Shown piece by piece: positions 1 through 8,033 of a stretch of DNA of 48,460 nucleotides (the stretch's first letter is position 1; the number at the start of each line of letters is the position of its first letter). Source of the DNA: Gammaproteobacteria bacterium (GTDB lineage Bacteria > Pseudomonadota > Gammaproteobacteria > HK1); NCBI GenBank assembly GCA_022826505.1, contig JAJDUQ010000268.1, positions 1 through 48,460 of the forward strand. Direction: 5' to 3'. A program made the position numbers and the translations under genes. Under the pieces are notes generated by a model, which was given only the letters and a program-made list of their open reading frames with translations, did not search any database and was not told the DNA's origin.

Positions 1-591
1 GTCGGAGGCCATGATGACCAGCCGGTAGTCGCTGAGCAGGAAGGGAAAATCCGCGTTGGGCGCATTCAGCTTGATCACCACCTGGTCATCGCCGTCCTTG
101 CGCATTTCCACGATGGACGCGAACAGCGACGCGACCGCCGATGCGCTGTCTTCGCCGCGGTGGCGGTTGACCGAGTCGATCACGTCCTCCGGAGTCAGGG
201 ACTTGCCGTTGTGGAAGGTGACGCCCTTGCGCAGCTTGAACACCCAGGTCCGGGCCTTGTTGCTGGCCTCGATGCTCTCCGCCAGCTCCGGGCCGATGGA
301 GCCGTCGGGCTGCACTTCGGTCAGATTGCTGCCCCAGCACCAGTTGTTGCATATCTCCACCACCGAGCCGGTGCTCCTCAGCGCGTCCAGGCTCTCGGTG
401 GTCGATCCTGCCGAGAAACCCTGGCGCAGCCGCCCGCCCTTCTTCGGCGTCGCCGCCAGCACGGCACGCTGCATCGAGAGTGCAGCGGGCAGCGCTACGC
501 CCGCCGCCACCGCCGCGGTGATGAATCGACGGCGATCGATCTTGCCGTTTGTCAGGTCCTTTCGCAGATCCGCGAGGTATCGTGCTTTCAT
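1..591 (-). CDS. ABC transporter family-5 solute-binding protein, 5' part only
   Basis: Periplasmic binding protein of the peptide/nickel/opine type (SBP_bac_5), which captures a ligand for an ABC importer. The 197 visible residues start MKARYLADL at an ATG with an AGGAG nine bases upstream. A twin-arginine signal follows (RRRFI at about residues 21-25, a hydrophobic stretch, then an AxA-type cleavage site near residue 46). After that come family-typical segments such as TWVFKLRKGVTFHNGK and LTPEDVIDSV. The gene runs off the left edge, so the ligand-defining C-terminal lobe is not seen. It is divergent from two ABC permease genes whose family (spermidine type) does not normally pair with family-5 binding proteins. 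Identification of the fold is firm; the substrate is unknown. Confidence 0.85.
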   Translation of the reverse strand, partial: MKARYLADLRKDLTNGKIDRRRFITAAVAAGVALPAALSMQRAVLAATPKKGGRLRQGFSAGSTTESLDALRSTGSVVEICNNWCWGSNLTEVQPDGSIGPELAESIEASNKARTWVFKLRKGVTFHNGKSLTPEDVIDSVNRHRGEDSASAVASLFASIVEMRKDGDDQVVIKLNAPNADFPFLLSDYRLVIMASD

Positions 592-951
592 GATGATTCA
601 TCTCCTGTTTGGTCCGGCGGACAAGATATCGGGACGGTGGGTCCCCGGCAACGTGCCGTCGGGGTCGGCAGCAATTCCCGCTGGCGCTCCGGATCACCTC
701 TTCACCATACGATTTCCCCGTCATTTCGGTGCTCCCGAGGCCCGATCGAGATGATTTCGCCAGTGCTCCGGGGCGTAGCGGGAGTTGCTGCGGGGTCGGC
801 ACCACTCGCGGGCGAATCGCGCCGGACCATTCCGCCACGGCCGCGACTCGCGACGACCGATTCGCAAGCGACGTGTCGCGCGGGTCTGCGTCTCGTCGTA
901 TCCTCGTGCTTTCGGACATCTTGCCCCCTGGTCCGAATCGGAGTCGTCTGA
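592..951. other. 360-bp divergent intergenic region
   Basis: No protein gene is supported here. It separates the leftward binding-protein gene from the rightward permease gene, so it must hold at least two promoters or a shared control region. The only site seen clearly is the binding protein's ribosome-binding site at its left end. No convincing -35/-10 pair or operator was recognised. Confidence 0.5.
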
Positions 952-1935
952 GTGGAACGAGCCATCGAGACTCGGCACCGGGGCCTCATCGGTGTCCAGC
1001 CGTCCGCTCCAGAGGAGGTCGTCGAAGCGGCGCAGAAGGTACGCCGCGAAGGCGGCTTCCCGGTCGGGTGGCTCATCGCGCCCGGGGTGGCGTGGCTCCT
1101 CCTGTTCCTGGTGGTGCCGCTCGCGAGCATCATCGTGTTCAGCTTCTGGACGTCCACCGGCCACGGGATGACGCCGGACCCGACGGTCCAGTACTATCAG
1201 GAGTACTTCGTCACCGAAGGGTTCTTCGACCCGGAGGAGAGGAAGTTCCTCCAGCCCAGCATCTTCATCAAGACGCTGTGGTCGACGTTCCGGTTCACCC
1301 TCACGGTGATGTTCTTCTGCCTGCTGCTGGGGTATCCGATCGCCTACTTCCTCGCCATGCACATCCACTCGTTCAAGTGGCAGATGGCGCTGTTCCTTCT
1401 GTGCATGGTGCCGTTCTGGACGAGCTACCTCATCCGTGCCGTGGCGTGGCTGCCGATGCTCGGGCGTCGCGGCCTGCTGAACAACTTCTTCATGCAGATC
1501 GGGGTCATCGAGAAGCCGTCGACCGTGTTGCTGTACTCGGAGTTCAGCTACACCATGGCGCTCGTGCAGCTCTACGTGGTCCTGTGCGTCGGGCCGATAT
1601 TCTTCTCGCTCGCCAAGATCGACAAGGACATCCTGGAGGCCGCGCGCGACATGGGCGCGACCTCGTTCCAGATCTTCCGCGAGATCGTGGCGCCGCTGTC
1701 GCTGCCCGGCGTGGCCATCGGCATGATCTTCATCTTCGTGATGATCATGGGCGAGTTCGCGACCGCGGTGGTGGTCTACGGCGGCAAGACCACCACGGTG
1801 GGCACGGTGATCCTCAACTACTATGCCATCGCCAACTACCCCTTCGCCGCGGTCAACGCGCTGATGCTGATGCTGGCGATGATGATCGGTGTGGTCATCA
1901 TCCTGCGCATCGTGGACATCCGGAGCCAGCTCTGA
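952..1935 (+). CDS. ABC transporter permease, spermidine/putrescine type (PotB-like)
   Basis: Inner-membrane permease of 327 residues with a GTG start. It has a cytoplasmic N-terminal tail of about 45 residues, then six hydrophobic segments. The ATPase-docking EAA loop reads EAARDMGATSFQIFREIVAP, the signature of binding-protein-dependent transporters. The long periplasmic loop after the first helix and the overall length match PotB/PotH. The next gene starts one base after this stop codon, so the two permeases form one operon and probably one heterodimer. No ATPase gene is present in the window. Polyamine is the family's usual substrate, but the ligand cannot be read from the sequence. Confidence 0.88.
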   Translation: MERAIETRHRGLIGVQPSAPEEVVEAAQKVRREGGFPVGWLIAPGVAWLLLFLVVPLASIIVFSFWTSTGHGMTPDPTVQYYQEYFVTEGFFDPEERKFLQPSIFIKTLWSTFRFTLTVMFFCLLLGYPIAYFLAMHIHSFKWQMALFLLCMVPFWTSYLIRAVAWLPMLGRRGLLNNFFMQIGVIEKPSTVLLYSEFSYTMALVQLYVVLCVGPIFFSLAKIDKDILEAARDMGATSFQIFREIVAPLSLPGVAIGMIFIFVMIMGEFATAVVVYGGKTTTVGTVILNYYAIANYPFAAVNALMLMLAMMIGVVIILRIVDIRSQL

Positions 1936-1936
1936 C

Positions 1937-2767
1937 ATGGCGCGGCGCTGGACGGCGGAGAGGAAGAAGCGGGCGGCGGTCAAGACGCTGTTCAGCAGCT
2001 ACTACGTGGTGTTCCTGCTGTTCATCTACGGGCCGATGTTCGCGATGTTCATCCTGTCGTTCCAGGGCCGCCGGGGCGGGACCAGCTTCCCCATGCGGGG
2101 ATGGAGCCTGTACTGGTGGAACAAGCTGCTGGAGCCGTCGAGCGTCGGGGACATGCAGGGCGCGATGCTGCGCTCCATCATCCTCGCGCTGATCGTGATG
2201 GTGATCACAGCGCTGTTCTCCACCATGTTCGCGATGGCGTTCCGCAAGCGGTTCTACGGCTCGGGGCTCCTGTTCTACACCATCATGACCGGCATCATGG
2301 TGCCGGGGATCCTGCTGAGCCTGGGGCTTGCCACCCTTCTGAAGCAGATCGGCATCCCGCCCGCGTGGTGGTCGACGGCGCTCGGGGTCCACGTGGTCTG
2401 GACCCTGCCGTTCGGCTTCCTGGTCATGATGGCGGTGTTCAACCGCTTCGACGGCTCCCTGGAGGAGGCCGCCCGCGACATGGGCGCGAGCGAGTGGACG
2501 GTGTTCAAGGAGGTCACCCTGCCCCTCATCACGCCGGGCATCGTGGCGGCGGGTCTGTTCGGGTTCACCCTGTCCTACGACGAGTTCGCCCGCACCACCC
2601 TGCTCGCGGGCGAGTACAACACCCTGCCGCTCGACATCAACGCCTCGATGACGCAGCGGATCCGGCCGACGCTGTTCGCGCTGGGGACCGCGTCGACGCT
2701 GTTCTCGCTGCTGATGATCGGGCTGTTCCTGGTGGTCTATACCCTGCTGGCGCGGCGCACGCGCTGA
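1937..2767 (+). CDS. ABC transporter permease, spermidine/putrescine type (PotC-like)
   Basis: Second inner-membrane permease subunit, 276 residues from an ATG placed one base after the upstream stop codon. An in-frame start 48 bases earlier lies inside the upstream gene and is less likely. The protein has a short basic N-terminus, six predicted membrane segments and the EAA loop EEAARDMGASEWTVFKEVTLP. The late segment GFTLSYDEFARTTLLAG is typical of PotC/PotI. It presumably pairs with the PotB-like subunit to form the channel. The partner ATPase and binding protein must be encoded elsewhere, or the divergent family-5 binding protein serves it. Confidence 0.88.
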   Translation: MARRWTAERKKRAAVKTLFSSYYVVFLLFIYGPMFAMFILSFQGRRGGTSFPMRGWSLYWWNKLLEPSSVGDMQGAMLRSIILALIVMVITALFSTMFAMAFRKRFYGSGLLFYTIMTGIMVPGILLSLGLATLLKQIGIPPAWWSTALGVHVVWTLPFGFLVMMAVFNRFDGSLEEAARDMGASEWTVFKEVTLPLITPGIVAAGLFGFTLSYDEFARTTLLAGEYNTLPLDINASMTQRIRPTLFALGTASTLFSLLMIGLFLVVYTLLARRTR

Positions 2768-2873
2768 CGCTGCATCGCCGCCCGTCGCGAACCATCATCC
2801 GTCCGTTCCGCACCGGTTCCGAAGTTCGCGTGCGCGATGACATGATCCGTCGGCGTCAGGCATTTTGTGTGAC

Positions 2874-3089
2874 ATGAGATCGTTCAACGTTCGCCACGTC
2901 CAGCACCATCTCGCCGCTGTGCTCGCCGCCGCAGAGGGGGGGCGAAGTAATCGAAGTGCGTCGTCGGGGACGACCCGTTACGTCGCTACGGCACTCAATC
3001 GGGAGGCTGCCGGGCTGGTGTCTCTTGACCGTCGGCAGCGCGCGGTGGCCCGCTTGGCAGGACTCGCAGTGGTTGAACTCACGGGCTGA
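2874..3089 (+). pseudogene. Collapsed toxin-antitoxin module: Phd-like antitoxin start joined to PIN-toxin-like tail
   Basis: The reading frame opens MRSFNVRHVQHHLAAVL, typical of the DNA-binding start of a Phd/YefM antitoxin. After a run of seven G near 2935-2942 the antitoxin continues in another frame (GEVIEVRRRGRPV), so the antitoxin is frameshifted. The original frame then ends AGLVSLDRRQRAVARLAGLA, which resembles the last strand and helix of a PIN-domain (VapC) toxin. The simplest reading is a phd-vapC pair that lost its middle by deletion and gained a frameshift. The antitoxin part is fairly clear; the toxin-tail assignment is inference from motif shape. Confidence 0.55.
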
Positions 3090-3154
3090 CACCGAAGCGC
3101 GTCGTGAGCCTGACGACAGCCGGTGTGGAACCGGTGGCCTCATGCTGCTTTCTC

Positions 3155-3245
3155 TGAAATAAAATGGAGAATTTGACATTTTTATATGGATAAAAAAGAG
3201 AAATCAGGAATAATTATCGCCTTAAAAGTGGCTAATCCATTCGGA
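3155..3245. other. AT-rich island upstream of the AAA/DUF4143 gene
   Basis: This short stretch is strikingly richer in A and T than everything around it, with runs of A and T and a TTGACA hexamer at 3173-3178. No -10 hexamer sits at the normal distance from it. An ATG at 3186 opens a short lysine-rich frame but has no usable ribosome-binding site. It may be a foreign promoter brought in with the downstream ATPase gene, or the scar of an insertion. Confidence 0.4.
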
Positions 3246-3295
3246 TTTACGCTACCCTGTCGTGAATCGAGTCCCTTGGCGGACCGGAGTCTGCA

Positions 3296-4609
3296 TTGGT
3301 GCTGCAACGCCTCCTGGTCGATGAGCTGCTGGAGTGGAAACGGCAGCCGGTCCGCAAGCCGCTCCTGCTCGACGGGGCGCGGCAGGTCGGCAAGACCCAT
3401 GTCATCGACCGCATCTTCGGCCCGAAGGAGTTCCGCCGGGTCCACCGGCTCGACTTCCGACGCGAGCCTGCCCTCGCCGGCCTGTTCGCTGACAGTCTGA
3501 ACCCGCGGACGATCCTCTCGAACATCGAGCTGCGTCTCGACGCAGGCATCGACGTCGAGCGCGATCTGGTCTTCTTCGACGAGGTGGGCGAGTGTCAGCC
3601 CGCTGTCGATTCGCTCAAGTACTTCGCGGAGGATCTTTCGCGGGCGTTCGTCTGTGCCTCCGGCTCCAATGTCGGTCTGCTCGGCTCGTTTCCGGTCGGG
3701 AAGGTCAGGCAACTGGAGATGTTCCCCCTCGGTTTCGAGGAGTTCCTGATGGCGGCCGACCGCCCGAGGCTGCTGCGGGCGTTCCGTGAGCGGCGGCGCG
3801 GGCAGGCCGTCCACCAGGAGCTGTGGTCGCTCCTGCTCGACTACTACTTCGTCGGCGGCATGCCGGAAGCCGTGGCGCACTGGTTCGAGACGGCCGGAAG
3901 CGTTCGCGATCGAGCCGAAGGCGTCGGCCGGATTCACCGCGAGCTTGTCACCGGCTATCGGCGGGACTTCGGGAAGTACGCGGGCAGGATCCATGCGCAG
4001 CACATCGACGCGGTGTTCTCGAACGTCCCGCGCCAGCTCGCCGCGCGCCGGGACGGCTCCGTGCAGCGTTACCGGTTCAGGGGCGTCATCGAACGCAAGC
4101 ACCGCTACCGGGAGCTGCGCGGTCCCATCGACTGGCTGGAAGCGGCGAAGCTGGTGCACAAGTGCCATCCCGTCAATGGCCGGCCGAGGACGCCGCTCCG
4201 GGCACAGGCGCGGGAGAATATCTTCAGGCTGTACCTGTTCGACGTGGGGCTGCTCGGACACATGCTCGGCCTGACATACGCGGATCAGCGCGCGCAGGAC
4301 GTGAGCTTCAAGGGCTATGTCGCGGAGAACTTCGTGCAGACCGAGCTGAGTGCCCGCGTGGGCCATCCCACATTCGGATGGCAACAGGCCCAGGCGGAGA
4401 TGGAGTTTCTGCACCGATGCCGCGACGGCGAGATCGTCCCCGTGGAGGTGAAGAGCGGCGCCCGCACCCGTGCCCGCAGCTTGCGGTCCTACGTGGAGCG
4501 CTACGAGCCCCGGCGCGCGATCAAGCTCGTCGGCGGCCCCGGCGGGGACGGGGACGGACGGGTCGAGACCTGGCCGCTGTACTACGCGCAGTATCTGCGC
4601 GACCTGTAG
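3296..4609 (+). CDS. AAA_14/DUF4143 family P-loop ATPase
   Basis: Protein of about 437 residues belonging to the large, poorly characterised family with an N-terminal AAA domain and a C-terminal DUF4143 nuclease-like domain. The Walker A is GARQVGKT (residues 27-34) and the Walker B is LVFFDEV (about 91-97). The segment near 150-160 (MFPLGFEEFL) is characteristic of the family. The C-terminal part has an E followed by VPVEVKSG, the usual restriction-fold-like motif. Start is TTG 3296 or GTG 3299, both behind a GGAG. It sits between two toxin-antitoxin loci and behind an AT-rich island, fitting a transferred gene. Family members are often found near defence or mobility genes, but the function is unknown. 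Confidence 0.88.
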   Translation: MVLQRLLVDELLEWKRQPVRKPLLLDGARQVGKTHVIDRIFGPKEFRRVHRLDFRREPALAGLFADSLNPRTILSNIELRLDAGIDVERDLVFFDEVGECQPAVDSLKYFAEDLSRAFVCASGSNVGLLGSFPVGKVRQLEMFPLGFEEFLMAADRPRLLRAFRERRRGQAVHQELWSLLLDYYFVGGMPEAVAHWFETAGSVRDRAEGVGRIHRELVTGYRRDFGKYAGRIHAQHIDAVFSNVPRQLAARRDGSVQRYRFRGVIERKHRYRELRGPIDWLEAAKLVHKCHPVNGRPRTPLRAQARENIFRLYLFDVGLLGHMLGLTYADQRAQDVSFKGYVAENFVQTELSARVGHPTFGWQQAQAEMEFLHRCRDGEIVPVEVKSGARTRARSLRSYVERYEPRRAIKLVGGPGGDGDGRVETWPLYYAQYLRDL

Positions 4610-4857
4610 CGCACCGGCAATTTCAGCAACGCCGATGGCCGAGCGAACACCAGGGATTTCGAGGACTTCCAGGGGCTGCGGGTGCGGAGTTGGACATGAG
4701 TGAAGACCGAGCCTGCAGTCTGCTTCTCGGCGCTTTGAGCGAGTGTCAGGCATCGACTACCCGGGCCGTAGCGGTGGATACCTCGATTGCGACCGCCCAA
4801 TCGACTTGGCGCGCCGGCTGGTGCCAGTCGTCCAGCGCCGCTGTTGACTTTTTCACC

Positions 4858-4880
4858 TTACGAATGCATCGTTTCCGTAA
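4858..4880. promoter_or_regulatory. Inverted repeat upstream of AbrB-PIN module
   Basis: TTACG (4858-4862) is mirrored by CGTAA (4876-4880) with 13 bases between, just before a strong GGAGG ribosome-binding site and the antitoxin ATG. A TTGACT hexamer lies upstream at 4844-4849. AbrB-type antitoxins normally repress their own operon by binding such short palindromes, so this is a candidate autoregulatory operator. Confidence 0.35.
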
Positions 4881-4892
4881 GGAGGCCGGAAC

Positions 4893-5135
4893 ATGGTCGT
4901 CAAGATCACGTCAAAGCGCCAGGTCACGTTTCCGGCGCGGGTTCTGGAAGCGCTGGGTGTGGGTCCCGGGGACCAGCTCGAGCTGAGCGAGGGACCCGAC
5001 GGTTTCGTTCTGAGGCCCAGACGCGTCGATCGTTCCCTTCTGGGGACGCTGCACGCGAAGATTCCGCCCGCACATCCACCGTTCGATATCGCGACATTCC
5101 GGAAGACGCCATATGACCCGGCGCTTCGGGATTGA
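4893..5135 (+). CDS. AbrB/MazE-type antitoxin
   Basis: Small DNA-binding antitoxin of 80 residues. The N-terminal 45 residues are a SpoVT-AbrB swapped-hairpin domain (KITSKRQVTFPARVLEALGV, then GDQLEL). The C-terminal third is a variable tail that would wrap the partner toxin. A consensus GGAGG lies seven bases before the ATG. The last 23 bases overlap the start of the downstream PIN-toxin gene, the usual coupling in vapBC-type modules. It should neutralise the PIN toxin and repress the pair. Confidence 0.88.
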   Translation: MVVKITSKRQVTFPARVLEALGVGPGDQLELSEGPDGFVLRPRRVDRSLLGTLHAKIPPAHPPFDIATFRKTPYDPALRD

Positions 5136-5508
5136 CACTTCGGTCCTGGTGCGATTGCTCACCAGACATCCGGAGACGGAATTCGAACGCTGCGTGAGCA
5201 GGCTCCACGATCTGGTGGACGGGGGCGCCGAAGTGTTCGCGTCGAACCAGGTCATTGGCGAGACCTACGTCGCCGTACAACATCACTACGGGGTATCCAG
5301 GACCGACGCCCGTGCGTCCCTGCGCGATGCACTGCGCAGCGGCCTGGTCGCCCCGTTGAACGGACGATCGGTGATTGCGGCTCTCGAGACGACCGGCGGC
5401 CCGGGCCTGTTCGACCGCCTCATCGCCGGCGGCTACGCCCATGAAGGTCTGGAAGTGTTGACGCTGGACCGACGGATGGCCGGGCTGACTGAGGTACATC
5501 GTTTGTAG
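5113..5508 (+). CDS. PIN-domain ribonuclease toxin (VapC-like)
   Basis: A 131-residue PIN-domain protein, the toxin half of the module. The metal-binding acidic residues are in place: Asp8 in GIDTSVLVRLL, Glu50 in VIGETYV, Asp101 in GLFDRLIA and Asp119 in TLDRRM. VapC toxins cleave tRNA or rRNA; the target here cannot be predicted. Its start lies inside the antitoxin gene, so translation is coupled. All catalytic residues are present, so it looks functional, unlike the decayed module 2 kb upstream. Confidence 0.88.
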   Translation: MTRRFGIDTSVLVRLLTRHPETEFERCVSRLHDLVDGGAEVFASNQVIGETYVAVQHHYGVSRTDARASLRDALRSGLVAPLNGRSVIAALETTGGPGLFDRLIAGGYAHEGLEVLTLDRRMAGLTEVHRL

Positions 5509-5538
5509 CGCACGACAGGGCTGCCACAACATGAGGCC

Positions 5539-6975
5539 ATGAATCCAATGCCGGACAAACCTCCCCAGGACTCCGAGATCGTTTTCGCCCCCGCCCGCGA
5601 CCTGGTGCGCCGGCTCGTAGAGCGCGAGCTGAGCGCCGAGGAGCTCATGACCCGCTACCTCGACCGCATCGAGGCGGTGAACCCGAAGGTCAACGCCATC
5701 GTCACCCTGCATCCGGAGGCCGCCCTCGACGGCGCGCGGGCGGCGGACGCGGCCCTCACCCGGGGCGAGGCGCCGGGACCGCTCCACGGCCTGCCCATCG
5801 CGTGCAAGGATCTCACCCTGACCCGCGGCATGCGCACCACGTTCGGCTCGCCGATCTACAGCGACTTCGTGCCCGACCTGGACGACCTCTACGTCGAACG
5901 CCTGCGGGCGGCGGGCGCGATCATCATCGGCAAGACCAATACGCCCGAGTTCGGCGCCGGCTCCCAGACGTTCAATGCGGTGTTCGGGGCCACCAGGAAT
6001 CCCTGGGCGACCGATCGCACCTGCGGGGGAAGCAGCGGTGGCGCCGCGGTCGCGGTCGCATGCGGAATGCTCCCGCTCGCGGACGGCACGGACATGGGCG
6101 GGTCGCTGCGCAACCCGGCGTCCTGGACCAACGTGGTGGGGTTTCGCACCTCGCCGGGACGGGTCCCGGTGTGGCCCCGCACCACACTCTACGACCCGCT
6201 CAGCGTCGCCGGACCGATCGGCCGGCGCGTGGAGGACGTCGCCCTGCTCCTCTCCGCGATGGTCGGGCCCGATCGGCGCGTTCCGCTCTCCATGGACACA
6301 CCGGGGAGTCGGTTCCGAGAGCCCCTGGTTCGCGACTTCAAGGGGACGCGCATCGCGTGGAGCCCGACGCTCGGCGGTTACCCGGTCGATCCCGCTGTTC
6401 GCGACGTGTGCGGCGCCGCGGTGGGCCGCTTCGGGGAGCTCGGCTGTGCGGTGGAGGAGGCGGACCCCGACCTCACCGACGTAGACGAGATATTCCAGAC
6501 CCTGCGGGCGTTCGCCTTCGCCATGTCCCACGAGACGCACATCCGCGATCACCGCGAGGCGCTGAAGGACACTGTGATCTGGAACACCGAGCAGGGGCTC
6601 GCGCTCGGCGTGATGGACGTCGCGCACGCCGAAGTAAAGCGGGCCGCGCTGTTCGACCGGCTCGTCGAGTTCTTCGACCGCTTCGACTACCTCGTCTGTC
6701 CCACCACCCAGGTGCCGCCGTTCTCGGTCGACACCGACTGGGTGCGGGAGATCGACGGCGTCGAGCTCGGGACGTACGTCGACTGGATGGCCTCCTGTTA
6801 CACCATCACCGTGACCGGGTGCCCCTCCATATCGGTGCCGGCGGGCTTCACCTCGGACGGGCTGCCGATCGGCATCCAGATCGTCGCGCCGCCCAAGTGC
6901 GACTTCGAAGCGTTGCAGCTCGCGCACGCCTACGAGGGTGTCGCCAGGTTCGCGGATCGTCGCCCGCCGCCGTGA
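5539..6975 (+). CDS. Amidase signature family amidohydrolase
   Basis: Cytoplasmic enzyme of 478 residues that hydrolyses a carboxamide to a carboxylate and ammonia or an amine. The Ser-cisSer-Lys triad is visible: Lys90 in IACKDLT, Ser165/Ser166 in the GGSSGG loop, and the nucleophile Ser189 in GTDMGGSLRNPA. The length is usual for stand-alone amidases rather than GatA, and there are no gatB/gatC neighbours, so a role in tRNA amidation is unlikely. It follows the PIN toxin by 30 bases in the same direction but is functionally unrelated. The substrate (aryl, aliphatic or indoleacetamide-like) cannot be assigned. Confidence 0.9.
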   Translation: MNPMPDKPPQDSEIVFAPARDLVRRLVERELSAEELMTRYLDRIEAVNPKVNAIVTLHPEAALDGARAADAALTRGEAPGPLHGLPIACKDLTLTRGMRTTFGSPIYSDFVPDLDDLYVERLRAAGAIIIGKTNTPEFGAGSQTFNAVFGATRNPWATDRTCGGSSGGAAVAVACGMLPLADGTDMGGSLRNPASWTNVVGFRTSPGRVPVWPRTTLYDPLSVAGPIGRRVEDVALLLSAMVGPDRRVPLSMDTPGSRFREPLVRDFKGTRIAWSPTLGGYPVDPAVRDVCGAAVGRFGELGCAVEEADPDLTDVDEIFQTLRAFAFAMSHETHIRDHREALKDTVIWNTEQGLALGVMDVAHAEVKRAALFDRLVEFFDRFDYLVCPTTQVPPFSVDTDWVREIDGVELGTYVDWMASCYTITVTGCPSISVPAGFTSDGLPIGIQIVAPPKCDFEALQLAHAYEGVARFADRRPPP

Positions 6976-7382
6976 TGTGGTGGCCGGGGTTGCGACGTCG
7001 AGTCGTCGTCGGGTTCACAGGGAGCCTGCGATAACGACTACCACACACGCACGCCTCAGGAGACGGCGGCCGTGGCGGTGGGTGCCGTCCCTGGTATCCG
7101 AGGTGATTGTGCGGACACGAAATCGCTCAGGTGCCCAGCCGCAACATTTCAGTGCGCCGGGAAAGGCGCGTTTTCCCCGGGAGTGAGCATCCCACCCGGC
7201 AACTGTCGTTCCCGCCGGTAGCAACTGGAACGGGCGTGGAGGTAACGGAGCGGCTTGAGTCTCCGCCGAGCGAAAGCGACGGAATCGTTACCGGACCTCT
7301 ACCGTTGGCGCACCGGTCGCCGGCTCTACCCGATTCGCGAGGGGAGGGCGCAGGCTCCGGAATTGCAGGGCCGGGGCAACGT
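6976..7382. other. 407-bp gap between convergent genes
   Basis: It lies between the ends of the amidase (rightward) and hemerythrin (leftward) genes. No gene is supported. An imperfect hairpin with GGGAAA at 7159-7164 and TTTCCC at 7172-7177 could contribute to termination, but it has no T-tract and is weak. Confidence 0.4.
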
Positions 7383-7832
7383 TCAGCCCGAAGACGCACT
7401 CCACCGGTGCAGCGCGGCGTCGTGCGTGGAGAAATGCACTGAGAACCACTGCTCCAGGGCGACGGCAAACCTCCCGAGATCCACGTATCCACCGTCCTCG
7501 AAGTCGTCCATCAGATCCCGGATCTCGTCGAGGAGGCGCTCGTGGTCCGACTTGTGGGCCGGAAATTCGGCGTAGCGCCCATCGCGCATCAAACGCTCCT
7601 CGAGCGCGAAGTGGCTCGAAATTCTGGAGAACAACTCGCCGAGGAAGCCGGGCACGGTCGTCAGGGACTCTGGTTCGAACAGACTGGCGTGGAGTTCGTT
7701 GATCAGGTCGAACAGCTCGCGGTGCTCGTGATCGACGTCCGGAATTCCGAGCTCGTACTCGGGCTTCCAGGCGAGAAGCGGCATGCGAGCCCCTTCACTG
7801 CCGGCGGTGGGAGATTGTGAGGTCTCGGTCAT
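7383..7832 (-). CDS. Bacteriohemerythrin
   Basis: Single-domain hemerythrin of 149 residues, a di-iron protein that binds oxygen reversibly. Iron ligands follow the family order: His in VDHEHRELFDLIN, the His/Glu pair in HFALEERLM, His in HKSDHERLL, and the paired histidines with a final Asp in HFSTHDAALH. There is no sensor or signalling domain, so it is a soluble oxygen carrier or scavenger. Such proteins deliver oxygen to oxygenases or protect enzymes in microaerobic cells, in keeping with a sulfur oxidiser. An internal Met17 is an alternative start. It is leftward, as is the next gene, but 201 bases separate them. Confidence 0.9.
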   Translation of the reverse strand: MTETSQSPTAGSEGARMPLLAWKPEYELGIPDVDHEHRELFDLINELHASLFEPESLTTVPGFLGELFSRISSHFALEERLMRDGRYAEFPAHKSDHERLLDEIRDLMDDFEDGGYVDLGRFAVALEQWFSVHFSTHDAALHRWSASSG

Positions 7833-8033
7833 CGTTTGCGGACCTGAGGCAAGACGATGAGGGTGGAGCTGTCGTCAGTGTACCGCCTCGGCACCGGCGG
7901 TACGCAGGGGTACCGGCCATTCACCCCGTCGATCGTCGATTCGCACCGTCCAACCGGACGACCCGCTGCGCCGTGGCGGACATTCGACGTCCGGCAAGCT
8001 ACGGTCCGCCGTCGGCCGCCTCCTTGATGTCGG

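Noticed and set aside
3186..3500. Short lysine-rich frame starting MDKKEKSG in the AT-rich island
   Set aside because: No usable ribosome-binding site, and it runs into the ATPase gene in the wrong frame with no similarity.
3182..4753. 523-residue open frame on the minus strand
   Set aside because: Antisense to the AAA/DUF4143 ATPase, which has clear Walker motifs.
4924..6927. 667-residue open frame on the minus strand
   Set aside because: It runs antisense to the amidase and PIN genes, is Arg/Gly/His-rich without domains, and is a GC-rich shadow frame.
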